In this document: positions 41,582-50,908 of the stretch, piece by piece
How the letters are laid out: every line of letters starts with the position of its first letter
How positions within the stretch are numbered: position 1 is the first letter of the stretch
Origin: Mesorhizobium erdmanii USDA 3471
Lineage (GTDB): Bacteria; Pseudomonadota; Alphaproteobacteria; Rhizobiales; Rhizobiaceae
Length of the DNA: 64,000 nt
Assembly (NCBI RefSeq): GCF_000472705.1
Contig: NZ_AXAE01000012.1
Span: forward strand, 21,716 to 85,715
Direction: 5' to 3'
The notes under the pieces: generated by a model
What the model was told of the DNA's origin: nothing
Databases searched by the model: none
Seen by the model: only the letters and a program-made list of their open reading frames with translations
Position numbers and translations under genes: made by a program

Positions 41582-42436
41582 ATGACATATCCATTCAGCT
41601 CACACGCCTTGTTCCAGGACGTGCCGACGCGCGCCATCGACGTCGCGGGCACTGAATTCGTCTACCGCGAACTCGGCCCGAAGAGCGGCGTGCCAGTGAT
41701 CCTGCTCAACCATCTGGGCGCGCAATTGGACAATTTCGACCCCCGCATCGTCGATGGCCTCGCCGCGAGCCGGCGGGTGATCGCCTTCGACAATCGCGGC
41801 GTCGGAGCATCGGCCGGCAAGACGCCGGCCACGATCTCCGCGATGGCGCGCGACGCGGTCGCCTTCATCAGGGCGCTGGGGTTCGGCCAGGTCGACCTTT
41901 TCGGCTTCTCGCTTGGCGGTTTCGTGGCGCAGGAAATCGTGCTGACCGAGCCGCTGCTCGTGCGAAGGCTCATCCTGGCCGGCACGGGACCGGCGGGCGG
42001 CCAGGGCATCGACAAGGTGACGCCGCTGACGATCGTCGACATGATCAAGGGCGCTCTGACCTTCAAGGATCCGAAATACTACCTGTTCTTCACCACGACG
42101 CCGAACGGCCGCCGCGCAGCGAGGGCCTTTCTGGATCGCCTGCAAGAGCGCAGGAGCAGTCGCGACAAGCCGTTCTCGATCAGCGCTTTCAGAGCGCAGC
42201 TTAAGGCGATCAAGGCCTATGGACTGCAGGCGCCGCAGGATTTGGGTGCCATTCGAGCCCCCACCCTGGTGGCGAATGGGGACCACGACAGGATGGTGCC
42301 GAGCAGCAACACCGTCGATCTCGCCCATCGCATTCCGGGGGCGCAACTGATCATCTACGCCGACGCCGGACATGGCGGAGTCTTCCAGAACCACGCAGAC
42401 TTCGTCCCCAAAGCACTGTCATTCCTCGAGGCATGA
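41582..42436 (+). CDS. alpha/beta-hydrolase
   Basis: A 284-residue hydrolase. VILLNHLGAQLDNFDP holds the oxyanion region, FGFSLGGFVAQE (near residue 115) the nucleophile, and GDHDRMVPSSN plus DAGHGGVFQN supply Asp and His. GGGAGG precedes the ATG at 41582. It is the middle gene of the operon; it may cleave an ester or lactone linked to the neighbouring dehydrogenase reactions. Confidence 0.92.
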   Translation: MTYPFSSHALFQDVPTRAIDVAGTEFVYRELGPKSGVPVILLNHLGAQLDNFDPRIVDGLAASRRVIAFDNRGVGASAGKTPATISAMARDAVAFIRALGFGQVDLFGFSLGGFVAQEIVLTEPLLVRRLILAGTGPAGGQGIDKVTPLTIVDMIKGALTFKDPKYYLFFTTTPNGRRAARAFLDRLQERRSSRDKPFSISAFRAQLKAIKAYGLQAPQDLGAIRAPTLVANGDHDRMVPSSNTVDLAHRIPGAQLIIYADAGHGGVFQNHADFVPKALSFLEA

Positions 42437-42493
42437 CGCCTTGCCGACCGGCCGGTTTCGTACCGGCCATCGAGACCATTTTAGAAAGAAAAC

Positions 42494-43498
42494 ATGATGA
42501 AAGCCTTCGTTGTCGACAAGTATCAAAAGAAGGGCGCCTTGCGCCTTGCCGAAATGCCGGAACCTGAGTTGCGGGACAATGATGTCCTGGTCGAGGTCCA
42601 CGCCGCCGGTGTGAACCTTGTCGATTCCAAGCTGCGGGATGGAGAGTTCAAGCTGATAGTGCCCTATCGCACGCCCTTCATCCTGGGCCATGACGTGGCG
42701 GGGATCGTCGTGCGGGCCGGATCGAAGGTCCGCAAATTCAAGCCAGGTGACGAGGTCTATGCGCGGCCGCGCGATGGCCGGATCGGGACGTTCGCCGAAT
42801 TCATCGCCATCGACGAAGCCGACGTGGCTCTGAAGCCAAAAAACCTCAGCATGGAAGAAGCCGCCTCCATTCCGCTCGTGGGCCTGACCGCCTGGCAGGT
42901 GCTGGTCGAGACGGCCGGGCTGAAGAAAGGCCAGAAGGTGTTTATCCAGGCTGGCTCCGGCGGCGTGGGGACCTTCGCCATCCAACTGGCGAAGCATCTC
43001 GGCGCCATCGTCGCGACGACGGCCAGCGCGGCGAATACGGATCTGCTGAAGGGTCTCGGAGCCGATATAGTCGTCGACTACAAGAAAGACGATTTCGAAA
43101 AGATCCTGAAAGGCTACGACGTCGTGCTGAACAGCCAGGACGCCAAGACGCTGGAAAAATCCCTGCATGTGCTGAAGCCGGGCGGCAAGCTCATCTCCAT
43201 TTCCGGTCCGCCGGATCCCGCATTTGCCAGCAAGCAGGGGCTGAACATGGTTCTCAAACTGATCATGCGCCTGCTGAGCCGCGGCATACGCGGCAAGGCC
43301 AGGCGCGCTGGTGTCGACTATTCGTTCCTGTTCATGTGGGCGCAGGGCGATCAGTTGGGCAAGATCACGTCGCTCATCGAATCCGGTGTCATACGCCCCG
43401 TCATCGACCGGACTTTTCCGTTCGAGAAGACCAACGAGGCGTTGGCGTATGTCGAAACGGGGCGTGCCAAGGGCAAGGTCGTCATCAAGGTCAGGTAG
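42494..43498 (+). CDS. zinc-independent quinone/enone reductase (MDR family)
   Basis: A 334-residue medium-chain reductase: GVNLVDSKLRDG, GHDVAGIVVRAG, the NADPH-binding motif IQAGSGGVGTFAIQLAKHLG and a C-terminal TGRAKGKVVIKV. Structural zinc cysteines are absent, as in NADPH:quinone reductases. It is third in the TetR-regulated operon, which as a whole looks like a defence against reactive carbonyl or quinone compounds. Confidence 0.92.
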   Translation: MMKAFVVDKYQKKGALRLAEMPEPELRDNDVLVEVHAAGVNLVDSKLRDGEFKLIVPYRTPFILGHDVAGIVVRAGSKVRKFKPGDEVYARPRDGRIGTFAEFIAIDEADVALKPKNLSMEEAASIPLVGLTAWQVLVETAGLKKGQKVFIQAGSGGVGTFAIQLAKHLGAIVATTASAANTDLLKGLGADIVVDYKKDDFEKILKGYDVVLNSQDAKTLEKSLHVLKPGGKLISISGPPDPAFASKQGLNMVLKLIMRLLSRGIRGKARRAGVDYSFLFMWAQGDQLGKITSLIESGVIRPVIDRTFPFEKTNEALAYVETGRAKGKVVIKVR

Positions 43499-43560
43499 GT
43501 CGAGTCTTCAGCGAGCCGCCTGAGCTCTCTGTTTTTTCAGCTGGAAAGCCCTTGCTTCGG

Positions 43561-44229
43561 CTAGCCGCCCGTCGGCTCCGCGTCGATCTCGCTCAGATAA
43601 AAATCCTTGCTCGGCTGCAGATGGTCGACGCAGAGCTGCGCCAGCACCCAATTGTCCCGGCGCTTCAGCGCTTCGATCATCATGGCGTGGTGCTGGCGCG
43701 AGACGTCGAGCTTTTCCCGGTCGGCGAGCGAATTCGCCCGTACCGGCAGGCTGAGGCGCATGTAGTGTTCGATCGAGGAGACCAGATAGGCGTTGCCGCA
43801 GGCCGAGAACATGGTGAGGTGGAAGCGGTCATTGGCCTCGTGGATGCCGCGCAGGAAGCCGGCGTCGACATGGAAGCTGTAGATGCGTTGAATGTCGGTC
43901 AGTTCGGCGATCAGCGCCTCGCTGACGGGCAACGGGATCATCAGCGCCGCCTGGCGCTGCAGCATTTCGCGCACTTCATAGATCTGGCGCACCTCCCGCG
44001 GCGAGAGCCGGCGCACCATGGCACCCTTGTTGCGCTCGCGGGTGACGATGCCCAGCCTCTCCAGCTGGTAGAGCGCCTGGCGTATGGTGTGGCGCGAGAC
44101 CGGGAAGCGGGCGAGCAGCACGTCCTCGACCAGGCGCGTGCCGGGCGCCAGCCGGCCGAAGATGATGTCCTCCTCCAGCACACGCACCGTATCGGCTTCC
44201 TTGCCGCCATAGTCGAAGCTGTTGAGCAT
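43561..44229 (-). CDS. GntR-family (FCD-type) regulator
   Basis: A 222-residue regulator. The N-terminal winged helix (DIIFGRLAPGTRLVEDVLLA; RHTIRQALYQLERLGIVTRE) is followed by a helical FCD domain with the metal-site His residues in NDRFHLTMF and HHAMMIEAL. The start at 44229 gives a natural length. No obvious target neighbours it on the other strand. Confidence 0.9.
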   Translation of the reverse strand: MLNSFDYGGKEADTVRVLEEDIIFGRLAPGTRLVEDVLLARFPVSRHTIRQALYQLERLGIVTRERNKGAMVRRLSPREVRQIYEVREMLQRQAALMIPLPVSEALIAELTDIQRIYSFHVDAGFLRGIHEANDRFHLTMFSACGNAYLVSSIEHYMRLSLPVRANSLADREKLDVSRQHHAMMIEALKRRDNWVLAQLCVDHLQPSKDFYLSEIDAEPTGG

Positions 44230-44281
44230 CGCGAATCCCTGTGGCTCAGGGCCACTGCTTGCTGGCCCCGGGAGCAGCACT

Positions 44282-45025
44282 CTAGCCTTCGCGCACGAGG
44301 CTGGCCACAAGCTGGTCGAGGCGCGGGTCGTCGAGGCTGACGACGCCGCACATCTGCATCGCCTGCCGCAGGCGAATCCTGCGGACCTCCTGGCGCATGA
44401 TGACCTTGACGCAGGCCGGTCCCGTTTGGGTCAGGACGAAGGCGTTGCCGACCAGGACCGGCTCCGAGAGCGGCGCCCACTGCACCGTCATGATCGACGG
44501 CTCGCCAGTCTGGCGGCGGTTGATGCCGGCGAAATAGATCCAGTTCAGCCGCGAGATGGCCACGCCATAGTGCCACCCCATTACCCGTGCTCCGCCCTGG
44601 CGGTGGCCTTCGGCCCAACGGGTCACGCGCCTGAAGGTCACCAGTTCGGCCTCGCGCCGCACGAAGGTGACCGACCGCATCACGAGGTCGGGACGGTCGG
44701 GAACCGCGAAATAGGTGAAATAGGTGCCGCCGGCGATGGCCGGCGCTGGACCGCGCACCATGTTCTCGTAAAGCGTCTGGTGGATGGGCATTAACGCCGG
44801 CGGTGCGGTTTCGGGGACTGGCGGCGCGCGATACAACTCATCCTCGCCGACCCGGAAATAGTCGCATATCAGCTTGGCGGTCGCCTGGTTGGGCACACTC
44901 TTGCCCTGCAGGTAGCGCTCGAATTGAGAGCGATTCATGGGCAGGCCGCGGCATACGGCCGCCACCGATGCATGGCTGCTGACCAGCCGTCTTAGGTTGG
45001 CGGAAAGATTCTTGCGAATTGGCAC
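44282..45025 (-). CDS. XRE-like regulator with unknown C-terminal domain
   Basis: A 247-residue protein, beginning GTG at 45025 behind GAGGGG. The N-terminal helix-turn-helix (NLRRLVSSHASVAAVCRGLP, then MNRSQFERYLQGKSVPNQAT) is followed by FRVGEDEL and a beta-rich C-terminal domain (YFTYFAVPDRPDLVMRSVTF; MGWHYGVAISRLNWIYFAG) likely to bind a ligand. The class is frequent in Rhizobiales. Target unknown. Confidence 0.82.
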   Translation of the reverse strand: MPIRKNLSANLRRLVSSHASVAAVCRGLPMNRSQFERYLQGKSVPNQATAKLICDYFRVGEDELYRAPPVPETAPPALMPIHQTLYENMVRGPAPAIAGGTYFTYFAVPDRPDLVMRSVTFVRREAELVTFRRVTRWAEGHRQGGARVMGWHYGVAISRLNWIYFAGINRRQTGEPSIMTVQWAPLSEPVLVGNAFVLTQTGPACVKVIMRQEVRRIRLRQAMQMCGVVSLDDPRLDQLVASLVREG

Positions 45026-45184
45026 GACATCGCCCCTCGCGACAGACGTACGAACCTTATTAAAGCAGATGCTTATATTGCGGCAATCTTGCACATCACG
45101 AGGATTTAGCGAATGGGACCTTTGGCCAATAAGCCGGGCGGCGCCCGCCAATCGCCATCTGCCAACATGCTTTTGATGCCTTTC

Positions 45185-45367
45185 TCAAGGCAGTGCACGT
45201 TCGAGCACGGCAATCCGCCTTTCGGCCTCCAATTGCGCGACCTGCATGAGCGTGTCGATTTCGGTGAGTGCCTCGATATGGCGCGCATCGATGACCGCTT
45301 TTCGAGCGACGGTCAGGCAGCCCCTGACGATCCGCAAGGTCTCTACAATGTTGGGTTGTTCCGACAC
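45185..45367 (-). CDS. small helical protein of unknown function
   Basis: A 60-residue protein from GTG at 45367 with a strong AAAGGAGG eight bases upstream. Entirely helical and charged (VETLRIVRGCLTVARKAVID; HIEALTEIDTLMQVAQLEAE). No family recognised. The strong ribosome site is the main support. Confidence 0.6.
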   Translation of the reverse strand: MSEQPNIVETLRIVRGCLTVARKAVIDARHIEALTEIDTLMQVAQLEAERRIAVLERALP

Positions 45368-45469
45368 GGTCAGGCCCTCCTTTGCTTACAACCCTGAAGC
45401 GGTGCCAACGTTCCACAGCGAATCGACACGCTATTGCCCGGCAACAGTGCCGGACAGAACGCGCGCCAC

Positions 45470-45787
45470 TCACTCGTCTCTCCAGATGACCCGCTTTACC
45501 CACCTGATCTCGACCAGGCGCCGGAACCGAATGGTGACCGCCTCCTGGCCCACCGCGTGGAACAGCTCTGCATTGATGGATTCCTTGCTGCCGCATTTTT
45601 CGCAGCGAACTCGCGCCCTGACGTCGTCGATGCTCACATTGCCGATGATCTCTCTGAGCTCCCTGGGCTTGTAGAAGCGCTTGATGTTGCAATGCCCGCA
45701 TCGGATGCGCGCAATCTGACCTGCGTCATGGGCATGCATCAGCGTCCATGGGACGCCCTTCGGCCATCTGTCAGGTTGATCAGGCAT
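45470..45787 (-). CDS. small zinc-ribbon protein
   Basis: A 105-residue protein. IRCGHCNIKRFYKPRELREI and RVRCEKCGSK provide four cysteines for one zinc ion; the tail is basic. It resembles the protein at 30231-30533 in design. A perfect 22-base palindrome lies directly before its start codon, so it is probably tightly regulated, perhaps by a repressor outside the window. Confidence 0.72.
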   Translation of the reverse strand: MPDQPDRWPKGVPWTLMHAHDAGQIARIRCGHCNIKRFYKPRELREIIGNVSIDDVRARVRCEKCGSKESINAELFHAVGQEAVTIRFRRLVEIRWVKRVIWRDE

Positions 45788-45793
45788 GGCTTA

Positions 45794-45815
45794 AATGAGG
45801 AAAATATTCCTCATT
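45794..45815. promoter_or_regulatory. 22-base perfect palindrome
   Basis: Arms AATGAGGAA and TTCCTCATT around AATA, beginning 7 bases upstream of the zinc-ribbon gene's start. The site covers the expected -10 region. Confidence 0.6.
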
Positions 45816-45896
45816 CGTCAAGAGCCCGAAGCGGAAACCTACCCGATTTCGCCTGCCACCGGCACCGTAGCCACAGGCCCCGATCGGGCATTCTCG

Positions 45897-46496
45897 TTAC
45901 ACGCTTTCAGGACGCACGGTCTCCACCAGGAGTGACCCAGCTGGAAGCGGGCGTAGCAGTTCGGTTTCCGGCTTTGTCAGGTCGATCCAGGCCGCCCAAT
46001 TCTCGGGCTCGAGCACGACGACCTGGCGATTGTGGTAGGGCGCGACATCGGGGCCCGGATCCGTCGTCAGCATGGTGAAGGTGGGCGGTTTGTTGCCCGC
46101 GCCTTCCCGCCAGAGCCCGGCTATGGCGAGGAAGGGAGAACCGTTGAGCGAGAACCGATGCTTCGCCTTCGGATATTTGGTGCCGGTGAATTCGAAGAAG
46201 CCGGACGCCGGAACCAGACACCGTTTGCTGTTTGCGAATTGCCGGCCTTCGGAGCGGAAGTTGAACACCGGCCCGCCCTTGGGGCCGGCCGGTGGGAATC
46301 CGAATGTCATCGTGGCCAATTCGATCGCGTCGCCACCGGCGGCGGCGCGCATGATGGGAGCCGGATCGTTGATGCGGATGTCATCGGCCTGGGGCAGATC
46401 GAGTTCGCTCTGCTGGACCGGCACACGCAACGCCAGGGATTCCATCATCCGGCAATATTCGGCCCAGGCTACATGCTGTTCATAATCGTTGCACAT
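45897..46496 (-). CDS. YedK/HMCES-family abasic-site protein
   Basis: A 199-residue SRAP-domain protein. Start MCNDYEQ leaves Cys2 as the residue that crosslinks abasic sites in single-stranded DNA. VFNFRSEG, RCLVPASGFFEF and MLTTDPGPDVAPYHNRQ (catalytic His) follow. It protects or processes AP sites and is often SOS- or stress-associated. An upstream in-frame extension exists but breaks the Cys2 requirement, which decides the start. Confidence 0.92.
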   Translation of the reverse strand: MCNDYEQHVAWAEYCRMMESLALRVPVQQSELDLPQADDIRINDPAPIMRAAAGGDAIELATMTFGFPPAGPKGGPVFNFRSEGRQFANSKRCLVPASGFFEFTGTKYPKAKHRFSLNGSPFLAIAGLWREGAGNKPPTFTMLTTDPGPDVAPYHNRQVVVLEPENWAAWIDLTKPETELLRPLPAGSLLVETVRPESV

Positions 46497-46528
46497 GTGG
46501 ATCAAGTCCCGTGTGGAGATTGAGTTCC

Positions 46529-46554
46529 GGAACCAATGTCGGCCTTGCCAAGTT
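46529..46554 (+). promoter_or_regulatory. EcfG-type promoter
   Basis: GGAAC (46529-46533), 17 bases, AGTT (46551-46554); 19 bases before the gene at 46574. Confidence 0.6.
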
Positions 46555-46573
46555 GGCTCACAGGAGAAAAGCC

Positions 46574-46783
46574 ATGCCAAGATACCAGATCGACGAGATG
46601 CAGGGCGACTCGCTGACCGCATCTCACATTGCCAGTGGTGACACCGCGCTCGATGCCGTGAGAAAAGTCACCAGCGGGCCGATATCGCGAAGAGCGTTGC
46701 AGAAACACTGGTTTCGCGTGGTTGATGAGGCCGAGGGCAGTGTTTTCGAATACAGCTACGACAGCGATCCCGAGGAACGCTGA
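46574..46783 (+). CDS. small hypothetical protein, stress-type promoter
   Basis: A 69-residue protein (MPRYQIDEMQGDSLTASHIA; RALQKHWFRVVDEAEGSVFE). AGGAG precedes the ATG at 46574. No recognised family. The short leader and GGAAC-type promoter argue that it is real and stress-induced. Confidence 0.68.
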   Translation: MPRYQIDEMQGDSLTASHIASGDTALDAVRKVTSGPISRRALQKHWFRVVDEAEGSVFEYSYDSDPEER

Positions 46784-46855
46784 GGTCGCTTGCAGGCGCT
46801 TTCGCACCAATGCTTCGAGCCGATCGAGCATCTCTCCAAAATGGATAGAGCAGCC

Positions 46856-46880
46856 GGAACCCGGCATCGATACGGAAGTT
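46856..46880 (+). promoter_or_regulatory. EcfG-type promoter
   Basis: GGAAC (46856-46860), 16 bases, AGTT (46877-46880); 27 bases before the iron-permease-like gene. Confidence 0.6.
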
Positions 46881-46907
46881 GTGGCAGGCCTCCAACTTCT
46901 CGAAAGC

Positions 46908-47279
46908 ATGTTCATGGAAAAAACCTTCAACCGCATGGCTGGCGCCGTTGCTCATGCCACCGGAAGGCCGTCGGCTTTCGGCCTGTGCCTTGGATCCGTG
47001 TTGATCTGGGCGGCTACCGGTCCGATCTTCCATTATTCCGAAACCTGGCAGCTGATCATCAACACCGGAACCACGATCATCACCTTCCTGATGGTCTTTC
47101 TCATCCAGAACACCCAGAACAGGGACGGCGCGGCCATCCAGGCCAAGCTCGACGAACTGATACGGTCCGGTCAGGCAAAGAACGACTTTATCGGTATCGA
47201 GCACCTCACGGAGAGGGAGGTGGAGGAGTTTCGCTCGCTGTGCGAGCGAGCCAAGACGGCGGCGTCAACGAACCCCTAG
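46908..47279 (+). CDS. low-affinity iron permease-like membrane protein
   Basis: A 123-residue protein with two membrane segments (SAFGLCLGSVLIWAATGPIF; QLIINTGTTIITFLMVFLIQ) and the tell-tale sequence NTQNRDGAAIQAKLDELI. This is the pattern of the low-affinity iron permease (Fet4-like) family in bacteria. Transport by such short proteins is unproven. A second ATG two codons on (46914) may be used. It ends overlapping the stop of its convergent relative. Confidence 0.82.
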   Translation: MFMEKTFNRMAGAVAHATGRPSAFGLCLGSVLIWAATGPIFHYSETWQLIINTGTTIITFLMVFLIQNTQNRDGAAIQAKLDELIRSGQAKNDFIGIEHLTEREVEEFRSLCERAKTAASTNP

Positions 47280-47710
47280 AGCGCTTTCGAAGCAGTCCGA
47301 CCGGCTTTGAGCGCCTTCGCCGCAGGCCGGTGGGAAGACCGTTTCGCGCTTTTCCCGGCGTTTGTTGCAGCCGGGGGCGCCTCGTTCGTCGAGACGGACG
47401 AAGCCCGCTTTTCTATGTCTTTCAGCTCCGCATCGATGGCGTTGGGCGAAGCATGTTCCAATCCGACCACCTCATTGCGGGCGGTGTCCAGGGCGACGAT
47501 TATCTCGTTGAGTTTTGCTTGCATGGCCGCGGTGTCGCGGTAGTTCTGGATGAGCACCACGCCCGTCAGGCACATCGCCGAAATCGATATGATGTAGGTT
47601 CCAAGGGTCGTGCTGGTGAACAGCGCACAGACGAGGGCGGCGACCAGCATCACGTAGAAGCCCGGCGGCTTGGAGAAGAATTCGGCGAGGGCATATAATG
47701 GTCTATCCAC
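47276..47710 (-). CDS. low-affinity iron permease-like membrane protein, second copy
   Basis: A 144-residue relative: two membrane segments (PGFYVMLVAALVCALFTSTT; ISISAMCLTGVVLIQNYRD), then QNYRDTAAMQAKLNEIIVAL and a basic C-terminal tail rich in Ala/Lys. GTG at 47710 with GGAG six bases upstream is chosen over a longer reading through the leader hairpin. It is convergent with the previous gene with overlapping stop codons. A GGAAC-N16-GGTT promoter precedes it. Confidence 0.8.
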   Translation of the reverse strand: MDRPLYALAEFFSKPPGFYVMLVAALVCALFTSTTLGTYIISISAMCLTGVVLIQNYRDTAAMQAKLNEIIVALDTARNEVVGLEHASPNAIDAELKDIEKRASSVSTNEAPPAATNAGKSAKRSSHRPAAKALKAGRTASKAL

Positions 47711-47733
47711 CCAAATCTCCGCCGAGGATGAAA

Positions 47734-47764
47734 GAGCCCGCCATCCGAGGTAGGCGGCGGGCTC
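47734..47764 (-). terminator. terminator/attenuator hairpin
   Basis: Perfect 9-base stem GAGCCCGCC/GGCGGGCTC with a 13-base loop, followed on the minus strand by TTTC. It lies 100 bases beyond the katE stop and also inside the leader of the iron-permease-like gene at 47276-47710, so it may both end katE transcripts and limit expression of the next gene. Confidence 0.6.
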
Positions 47765-47813
47765 GTTTGCGATCGCACCCCTGCCTGGGGCAGCCGATTG
47801 CACTAGCTGACGT

Positions 47814-47838
47814 AACCTCCGCGAAAGCGACAGGTTCC
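47814..47838 (-). promoter_or_regulatory. EcfG-type promoter
   Basis: On the minus strand GGAAC (47838-47834), 16 bases, GGTT (47817-47814). The resulting leader to 47710 would be roughly 95 bases and contains the hairpin at 47734-47764. Confidence 0.55.
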
Positions 47839-47863
47839 GGCCGGTCGGAAATAAAGACCGGAT

Positions 47864-49972
<2,109 letters not shown>

Positions 49973-50019
49973 GACTGAAATTCCTCGAGGGTCAAATGCG
50001 CGCGCTGCGCTGGCTCCTC

Positions 50020-50044
50020 AATCTCTGGAATGGCGATGCGTTCC
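50020..50044 (-). promoter_or_regulatory. possible EcfG-type promoter for katE
   Basis: On the minus strand GGAAC (50044-50040), 16 bases, GATT (50023-50020). The -35 is exact but the -10 differs at two positions from CGTT, so this is a weaker candidate. Confidence 0.4.
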
Positions 50045-50071
50045 CTGCCGATTTCAAATCCTGACATCAAG

Positions 50072-50098
50072 AAGGCCGCCGGGTCGCACGGCGGCCTT
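50072..50098 (-). terminator. terminator after csbD
   Basis: AAGGCCGCC and GGCGGCCTT pair around a short loop, 26 bases past the csbD stop. It separates csbD from katE. Confidence 0.65.
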
Positions 50099-50123
50099 TG
50101 CCTGTCTTCGAACACGAAAAACC

Positions 50124-50339
50124 TCAGAGGTTTTTGTTGATCGCGGCGGCGGTCTTGTTGGTGGCGTCCTTGACGGCGGACTTGGCGTCGCCGACGGCCT
50201 TCTGGACCTTGCCCTTGGCTTCCTGTGCGGCGCCTTCGGCCCGCAGGCGGTCATTGCCGACGGCCTTGCCGACGCCTTCCTTGGCCTTGCCGACAGCCTG
50301 ATTGGCGAGACCCGATGCTTTGTCGCTGGTGCTTCCCAT
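50124..50339 (-). CDS. CsbD-family stress protein
   Basis: A 71-residue CsbD protein, a small, hydrophilic, Ala/Lys-rich helical repeat protein ([40 protein letters not shown]). General-stress regulons often include it; its molecular role is unknown. ATG at 50339 follows AAAGGAAA. The promoter at 50383-50407 is a perfect EcfG consensus. A longer in-frame reading would run through that promoter. Confidence 0.92.
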   Translation of the reverse strand: MGSTSDKASGLANQAVGKAKEGVGKAVGNDRLRAEGAAQEAKGKVQKAVGDAKSAVKDATNKTAAAINKNL

Positions 50340-50382
50340 GGCGTGTTTCCTTTCGCGGATTGTTGCCTGACCGGCGAGCACC

Positions 50383-50407
50383 AACGTCGCCTTGTCGGGA
50401 AGGTTCC
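50383..50407 (-). promoter_or_regulatory. EcfG-type promoter for csbD
   Basis: On the minus strand GGAAC (50407-50403), exactly 16 bases, CGTT (50386-50383): a perfect consensus, 44 bases from the csbD start. Confidence 0.8.
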
Positions 50408-50431
50408 GCGCCCTCGAGCAAGCAGGCAACG

Positions 50432-50468
50432 AAAAGGCCCGCCACCGACGCGACTCGTGACGGGCCTT
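50432..50468 (-). terminator. terminator-like hairpin
   Basis: AAGGCCCG (50434-50441) pairs with CGGGCCTT (50461-50468) around a 19-base loop, with a TTTT run on the minus strand. It lies upstream of the csbD promoter and ends a minus-strand transcript of unknown origin, possibly from the interval 50470-50545. Confidence 0.5.
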
Positions 50469-50544
50469 CTGGAGTAGGCCGGGCGTCCCACCGCCCAGCC
50501 ATTTCACAAACCTGTCAGCGGGACGATCGTTCCATCACAACAAA

Positions 50545-50567
50545 AAGCCCGCCATCTCGGCGGGCCT
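50545..50567 (-). terminator. intrinsic terminator after the peptide gene
   Basis: AAGCCCGCC-ATCTC-GGCGGGCCTT; on the minus strand the stem is followed by TTTTTG. It lies 47 bases beyond the stop of the 30-codon gene at 50614-50706. Confidence 0.7.
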
Positions 50568-50613
50568 TGCGGATCTCGTTCCTCGAGCTTCAATTATTCG
50601 ACCGGCCTTCGAT

Positions 50614-50706
50614 TCAGATGCAAACCGAGGTGCAGGTGCCCGCGGTAACCGCCGAGAGCTTCTGACGCTTGAAAAGTGTCGGCTTCCGGTAGGTTTTTTC
50701 ATGCAT
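50614..50706 (-). CDS. 30-residue Cys-containing peptide, putative RiPP precursor
   Basis: A 30-codon frame: MHEKTYRKPTLFKRQKLSAV then TAGTCTSVCI. Residues 6-11 (Y-R-K-P-T-L) match the YxxPxL leader signature used by several RiPP recognition elements, including lasso-type leaders; residues 12-22 are a basic leader continuation. A short C-terminal core with Cys25 and Cys29 follows. Small proteins of this design occur in rhizobia. No modification enzyme, cyclase or exporter gene is visible in the window, so it is an orphan here. It has its own -35 (TTGACA) and terminator. The ribosome site (GGGGGA) is unusually close to the ATG, which lowers confidence. Confidence 0.6.
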   Translation of the reverse strand: MHEKTYRKPTLFKRQKLSAVTAGTCTSVCI

Positions 50707-50731
50707 TCCCCCGTTACGTGAACCCACCAGA

Positions 50732-50760
50732 GGTAAGCGCATGCCGGCGAATTTTGTCAA
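50732..50760 (-). promoter_or_regulatory. promoter of the peptide gene
   Basis: On the minus strand a perfect TTGACA (50760-50755), 17 bases, then CTTACC (50737-50732), a weak -10. Initiation near 50725 would give a leader of about 20 bases. Confidence 0.45.
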
Positions 50761-50786
50761 CCGAACTACAAAATGGCTATTTCATA

Positions 50787-50822
50787 AAAAAACCCCGCCG
50801 GCGGTGCGCCTGGCGGGGCTTT
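50787..50822 (-). terminator. intrinsic terminator of the esterase gene
   Basis: CCCCGCC (50793-50799) pairs with GGCGGGG (50812-50818); on the minus strand a run of seven T residues follows. It lies about 90 bases beyond the esterase stop. Confidence 0.75.
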
Positions 50823-50908
50823 GATTGGCGGAGTATCGGATCGAATGGGAGACGATCCGGATCATAAACGCAAACGCCGCGCGGAAGTTCCGCTCGTTGG
50901 TGACCGGA

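Noticed and set aside
43521..43560. Possible third copy of the interspersed repeat (TCTCTGTTTTTTCAGC...)
   Set aside because: Only the first few bases resemble the repeat; similarity is too short.
50614..50706. Assignment of the 30-residue peptide as a lasso peptide precursor
   Set aside because: YxxPxL is present but the Gly and penultimate Thr of lasso leaders and the B/C maturation genes are not, so only a general RiPP-like call is made.
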